Of a DNA stretch of 64,000 nt, positions 61,922 to 64,000 are shown in pieces. The stretch is from Pseudomonadota bacterium (lineage in GTDB: Bacteria; Myxococcota_A; UBA796; CAJQPC01), in assembly GCA_024228935.1 (NCBI GenBank), contig JAAESX010000088.1, forward strand, positions 62,001 through 126,000, given 5' to 3'. A program made the translations under genes and the position numbers. Numbering within the stretch: position 1 is the stretch's first letter; the number at the start of each line of letters is the position of its first letter. The notes beneath the pieces are model-generated. The model made no database searches. It worked only from the letters and a program-made list of their open reading frames with translations, and had not been told where the DNA came from.

Positions 61922-62074
61922 ATGAAGGGTCGCCGCGGACAGTCCGTCGTGGAGTACATGCTCGGGATCTCCGTGATCGTGATCGGCCTCGCCGTGGGTT
62001 TCTATGCGCTCACGAACAGCACGAGCGTGACCTTCAAGAACGCGTCCGATGTCGTGGTGGCGCCCTTCCCTTGA
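61922..62074 (+). CDS. Flp-like type IVb pilin, first copy
   Basis: 50 residues. RRGQSVVEYMLGISVIVIGL carries a prepilin site: Gly before Gln, then Ser, two Val and Glu at mature position 5, followed by a hydrophobic helix. The mature pilin would be about 44 residues, a usual size for Flp pilins. The TGA shares its A with the ATG of the prepilin peptidase. This is the major-pilin candidate of the Tad locus. Confidence 0.85.
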   Translation: MKGRRGQSVVEYMLGISVIVIGLAVGFYALTNSTSVTFKNASDVVVAPFP

Positions 62075-62586
62075 TGATCGGTGTCGAAGACCTCGCAGCC
62101 CTCGGCCTCATGGGGGTGGCGCTGTACACGGACCTCACCACCATGCGGGTCCCGAACAAGCTGACCTTCGGCGGCATGGCGCTCGGCCTCGTCTGGACGG
62201 TGATCACCGTCGACCCGCGCTGGTTCGGTGCGGCCGGGATCGCGCTGGCCTTCGCCTGCATGTTTCCCGCGTTCGCCGCCGGAAAGACGATCCGAGCGGG
62301 CGACGCGAAGCTCCTGATGGCGGTCGGCGCCTTCTGGGGGCCGTACGAGATCTTCGAGACCTGCGCCTGGACCTACATCCTCTCGCTCCCCTTCGGCCTG
62401 ATCGTTCTAGCCTATCGAGGGCGCCTCGGGAACATCCTTCCCGCGCTCAAGGCCGGTTTTCGCAAAGTGACGGGAAAACAGAGCAAGGATGACCCCGAGC
62501 CGGAGCTGACCAAGGTCGCCTTCGTCCCCTGCATCGTGATCGCGGCGCTCGTCGCGCGCTTCACCGAGGTCCTGAGCTTCCAGTGA
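62074..62586 (+). CDS. cpaA: Prepilin peptidase CpaA/TadV (A24)
   Basis: 170 residues with about five TM helices. Catalytic Asp residues are in YTDLTTMRVPNKLT and RAGDAKLLMAVGAFWG (GxGD-type). CpaA/TadV cleaves Flp prepilins at the inner membrane. Placed between two Flp-like pilin genes, overlapping both (TGATG and GTGA). Uses ATG 62074; a TTG at 62071 is less likely. Confidence 0.88.
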   Translation: MIGVEDLAALGLMGVALYTDLTTMRVPNKLTFGGMALGLVWTVITVDPRWFGAAGIALAFACMFPAFAAGKTIRAGDAKLLMAVGAFWGPYEIFETCAWTYILSLPFGLIVLAYRGRLGNILPALKAGFRKVTGKQSKDDPEPELTKVAFVPCIVIAALVARFTEVLSFQ

Positions 62587-62774
62587 GAACCCGTCGCCGA
62601 GCCGGCCAGTCCACCGTGGAGTACCTGCTCTACATCTCGGTGATCGCCGTGGCCCTGACCGCGACCGCGTACGTATTCATAGGGCCCCTGGAGGACGGCT
62701 TCCGGAACATGGACGCCGAGACGCGGGACGTGTTCAAGAACGGCATGCAGGAGGGTGACGGAGACATGCGGTAG
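62583..62774 (+). CDS. Flp-like type IVb pilin, second copy
   Basis: 63 residues from GTG 62583. RRAGQSTVEYLLYISVIAVA has the same Gly|Gln-Ser-x-Val-Glu cleavage region as the first pilin. After the hydrophobic helix it has a longer acidic tail (EDGFRNMDAETRDVFKNG). It may be a minor pilin or a pseudopilin of the TadE kind. Confidence 0.8.
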   Translation: MRTRRRAGQSTVEYLLYISVIAVALTATAYVFIGPLEDGFRNMDAETRDVFKNGMQEGDGDMR

Positions 62775-62783
62775 AGTCCGCGC

Positions 62784-63590
62784 GTGAAGAATCCCAAGGC
62801 ATTCCTGGCCGCCCTCGTCACGGCTCTCCTGATGACGCTGGTGCAGTGTCGCTACGTGGCCCAGCGCGAGCAGGAGGTCCTCTTCAAGAGCGAGCCGCTG
62901 CCCACGCTCGTGGCGACGCAGGACATCCCCGCGAACTTCAAGCTCGACGAGACCATGGTCGAGGTCCGCGAGGTGCCGCGGAACTGGCGACAGCCCAAGG
63001 CGCTGACCGAGGTCGAGGACATCCTGGGCCAGATCACCAGCAACCCGATCCTCGAGGGCGAGCAGGTCCTGGCGACCAAGCTCGTGAAGCCCGACGAGGC
63101 CGGCCTGGCGTTCTACGTGCCCAAGAAGATGCGCGCCGTGGCGATCGCCGTCGACGAGTTCAACGCGGTCGGCGGGCACATCAAGCCCGGCAACTACGTC
63201 GACGTCGTCGGCACCTTCGACTTCGGCCAGTCCGACAAGTCCGACGTGCGCACCGTCACGCTCTTCCAGAACGTCTGGGTGCTCTCGGTCGGCGACGACA
63301 TCGGTCAGCCCCAGGCTGTGCTCGTGAACGACGGCGACGAAGAGGTCTACCAGCCGACCGGACTCTCCGTCGGTCGCACCGTGACGCTCGCCGTCTACCC
63401 CGACGAGGCGCAGAAGCTCGTCATGGCTCAGGAGCTCGGCGATCTCTCGCTCACGCTCCGCTCGCTCTGGGAGACCGAGCGGTCCACCGAGCTCGAGCAC
63501 GCCACGATCCACAACACCTTGGGCATCCCCCAGGCCGTTCGCCATCGGCAGCGGGCCCGGTGGGAGGTCATCCGCTCGGGAGGCTTCTAG
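62784..63590 (+). CDS. cpaB: Flp pilus assembly protein CpaB/RcpC
   Basis: 268 residues. N-terminal membrane anchor (FLAALVTALLMTLVQC), then an SAF domain: LVATQDIPANFKLDETMV, EGEQVLATKLV, and AIAVDEFNAVGGHIKPGNYVDV, all typical of CpaB/RcpC. The protein links the outer-membrane secretin to peptidoglycan. Starts nine bases after the second pilin stop. Confidence 0.9.
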   Translation: MKNPKAFLAALVTALLMTLVQCRYVAQREQEVLFKSEPLPTLVATQDIPANFKLDETMVEVREVPRNWRQPKALTEVEDILGQITSNPILEGEQVLATKLVKPDEAGLAFYVPKKMRAVAIAVDEFNAVGGHIKPGNYVDVVGTFDFGQSDKSDVRTVTLFQNVWVLSVGDDIGQPQAVLVNDGDEEVYQPTGLSVGRTVTLAVYPDEAQKLVMAQELGDLSLTLRSLWETERSTELEHATIHNTLGIPQAVRHRQRARWEVIRSGGF

Positions 63591-64000
63591 ATGCGCAGCG
63601 CCATCCAACGCCTGCTCGCCATCGGGCTGGTCCTCTTCGCCTTCGTCGTCCTGGCCGCGCCGGTCGACGGCTACGCGGACGAGGACAACATCGACGACCA
63701 GTTCGTCGTGGTCCAGACCCAGGCCGCGATCGACATCCCGTACAACTTCGGAAACGTGGCCCAGGGCTCGGACATCATCAAGGTCGTCCCCCTGCGCGAC
63801 GCCCGTCAGATCCTGGTCGCCGGCCGCCGCGCCGGCACGACCAACGTCCTCGTCTACGACACCCAGGGTGTCTTGCGCGACGAGTTCGAGATCACCGTCA
63901 TCCCGGCGAACCTCAGCCGCGTGATGAAGAACGTCGAGAACCTGCTCAGCGACATCGAAGGGCTGAAGTACCGGATCATCAACGACCGCGTGTACATCCA
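63591..64000 (+). CDS. cpaC: Tad secretin CpaC/RcpA, 3' end outside window
   Basis: At least 136 residues, running off the right edge. A signal sequence (LLAIGLVLFAFVVLAAPV) is followed by a BON-like pilus N-terminal domain: VVPLRDARQILVAGRRAGTTN and LVYDTQGVLRDEFEITVI, the segment before the secretin domain in CpaC/RcpA proteins. It would form the outer-membrane pore for Flp pili. ATG 63591 abuts the cpaB stop. Confidence 0.88.
   Translation, partial: MRSAIQRLLAIGLVLFAFVVLAAPVDGYADEDNIDDQFVVVQTQAAIDIPYNFGNVAQGSDIIKVVPLRDARQILVAGRRAGTTNVLVYDTQGVLRDEFEITVIPANLSRVMKNVENLLSDIEGLKYRIINDRVYI

Overview
The window is about 68% G+C by eye, almost gap-free, and dominated by envelope genes. MopE-like calcium-binding-type lipoproteins, a CotH protein, a Ser/Thr kinase with a C-terminal membrane anchor, a subtilase ending in a Cys/TM/Arg-rich tail like MYXO-CTERM, and a Tad pilus locus point to Myxococcota (former Deltaproteobacteria), probably an uncultured lineage. 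This assignment rests on gene content only.

Layout. 1-8092 (minus): a metallopeptidase-like protein (cut by the window edge), a TrmB-type regulator, several lipoproteins, a 541-residue orphan and a subtilase. 8153-11114: ornithine aminotransferase with a UlaG-like protein, then a GcvT-like protein. 11115-13154: a damaged stretch where a MopE-like gene and an acetyltransferase gene have lost their facing ends, followed by small envelope genes and a 27-bp direct repeat. 13260-22234: CotH, NTF2-like, NlpC/P60, ssb, a DUF4832 lipoprotein, a YdeP-like molybdoenzyme, an SDR, a sulfatase-fold lipoprotein and a secreted hydrolase. 22235-23244: the only long gap. It is packed with perfect hairpins and holds a tRNA-like cloverleaf enclosed by an 11-bp helix, and is best read as a large structured RNA on the minus strand. 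23791-28418: two tandem 771-residue STAND ATPase regulators. 30153-37024: a complete, translationally coupled cytochrome c maturation operon (ccmA to ccmI). 37028-40761: TerB-like, DUF1704, acyltransferase and SGNH genes. 40763-44129: an EF-G gene followed by a RecA/KaiC-like ATPase fused to a SLOG-like Rossmann domain. 44735-48546: a molybdenum hydroxylase of the 4-hydroxybenzoyl-CoA reductase type. 48603-61885: Asp-box lipoprotein, flippase-like and multi-TM proteins, M3 peptidase, pseudokinase, STN-domain protein, esterase, cysteine-less peroxiredoxin-like protein, UbiA prenyltransferase and Ser/Thr kinase. 61922-64000: the start of a Tad pilus operon (two Flp-like pilins, prepilin peptidase, CpaB, CpaC), continuing past the window.

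Genes commonly overlap by 1-4 bases (ATGA, GTGA, TGATG), so translational coupling is the rule. Many lipoproteins have very short signal peptides (Cys at position 7-11). A few genes lack any ATG/GTG/TTG at the position their signal sequence demands. The strongest candidates for something undescribed are the structured RNA at 22.26-23.18 kb and the ATPase-SLOG fusion next to the EF-G gene.
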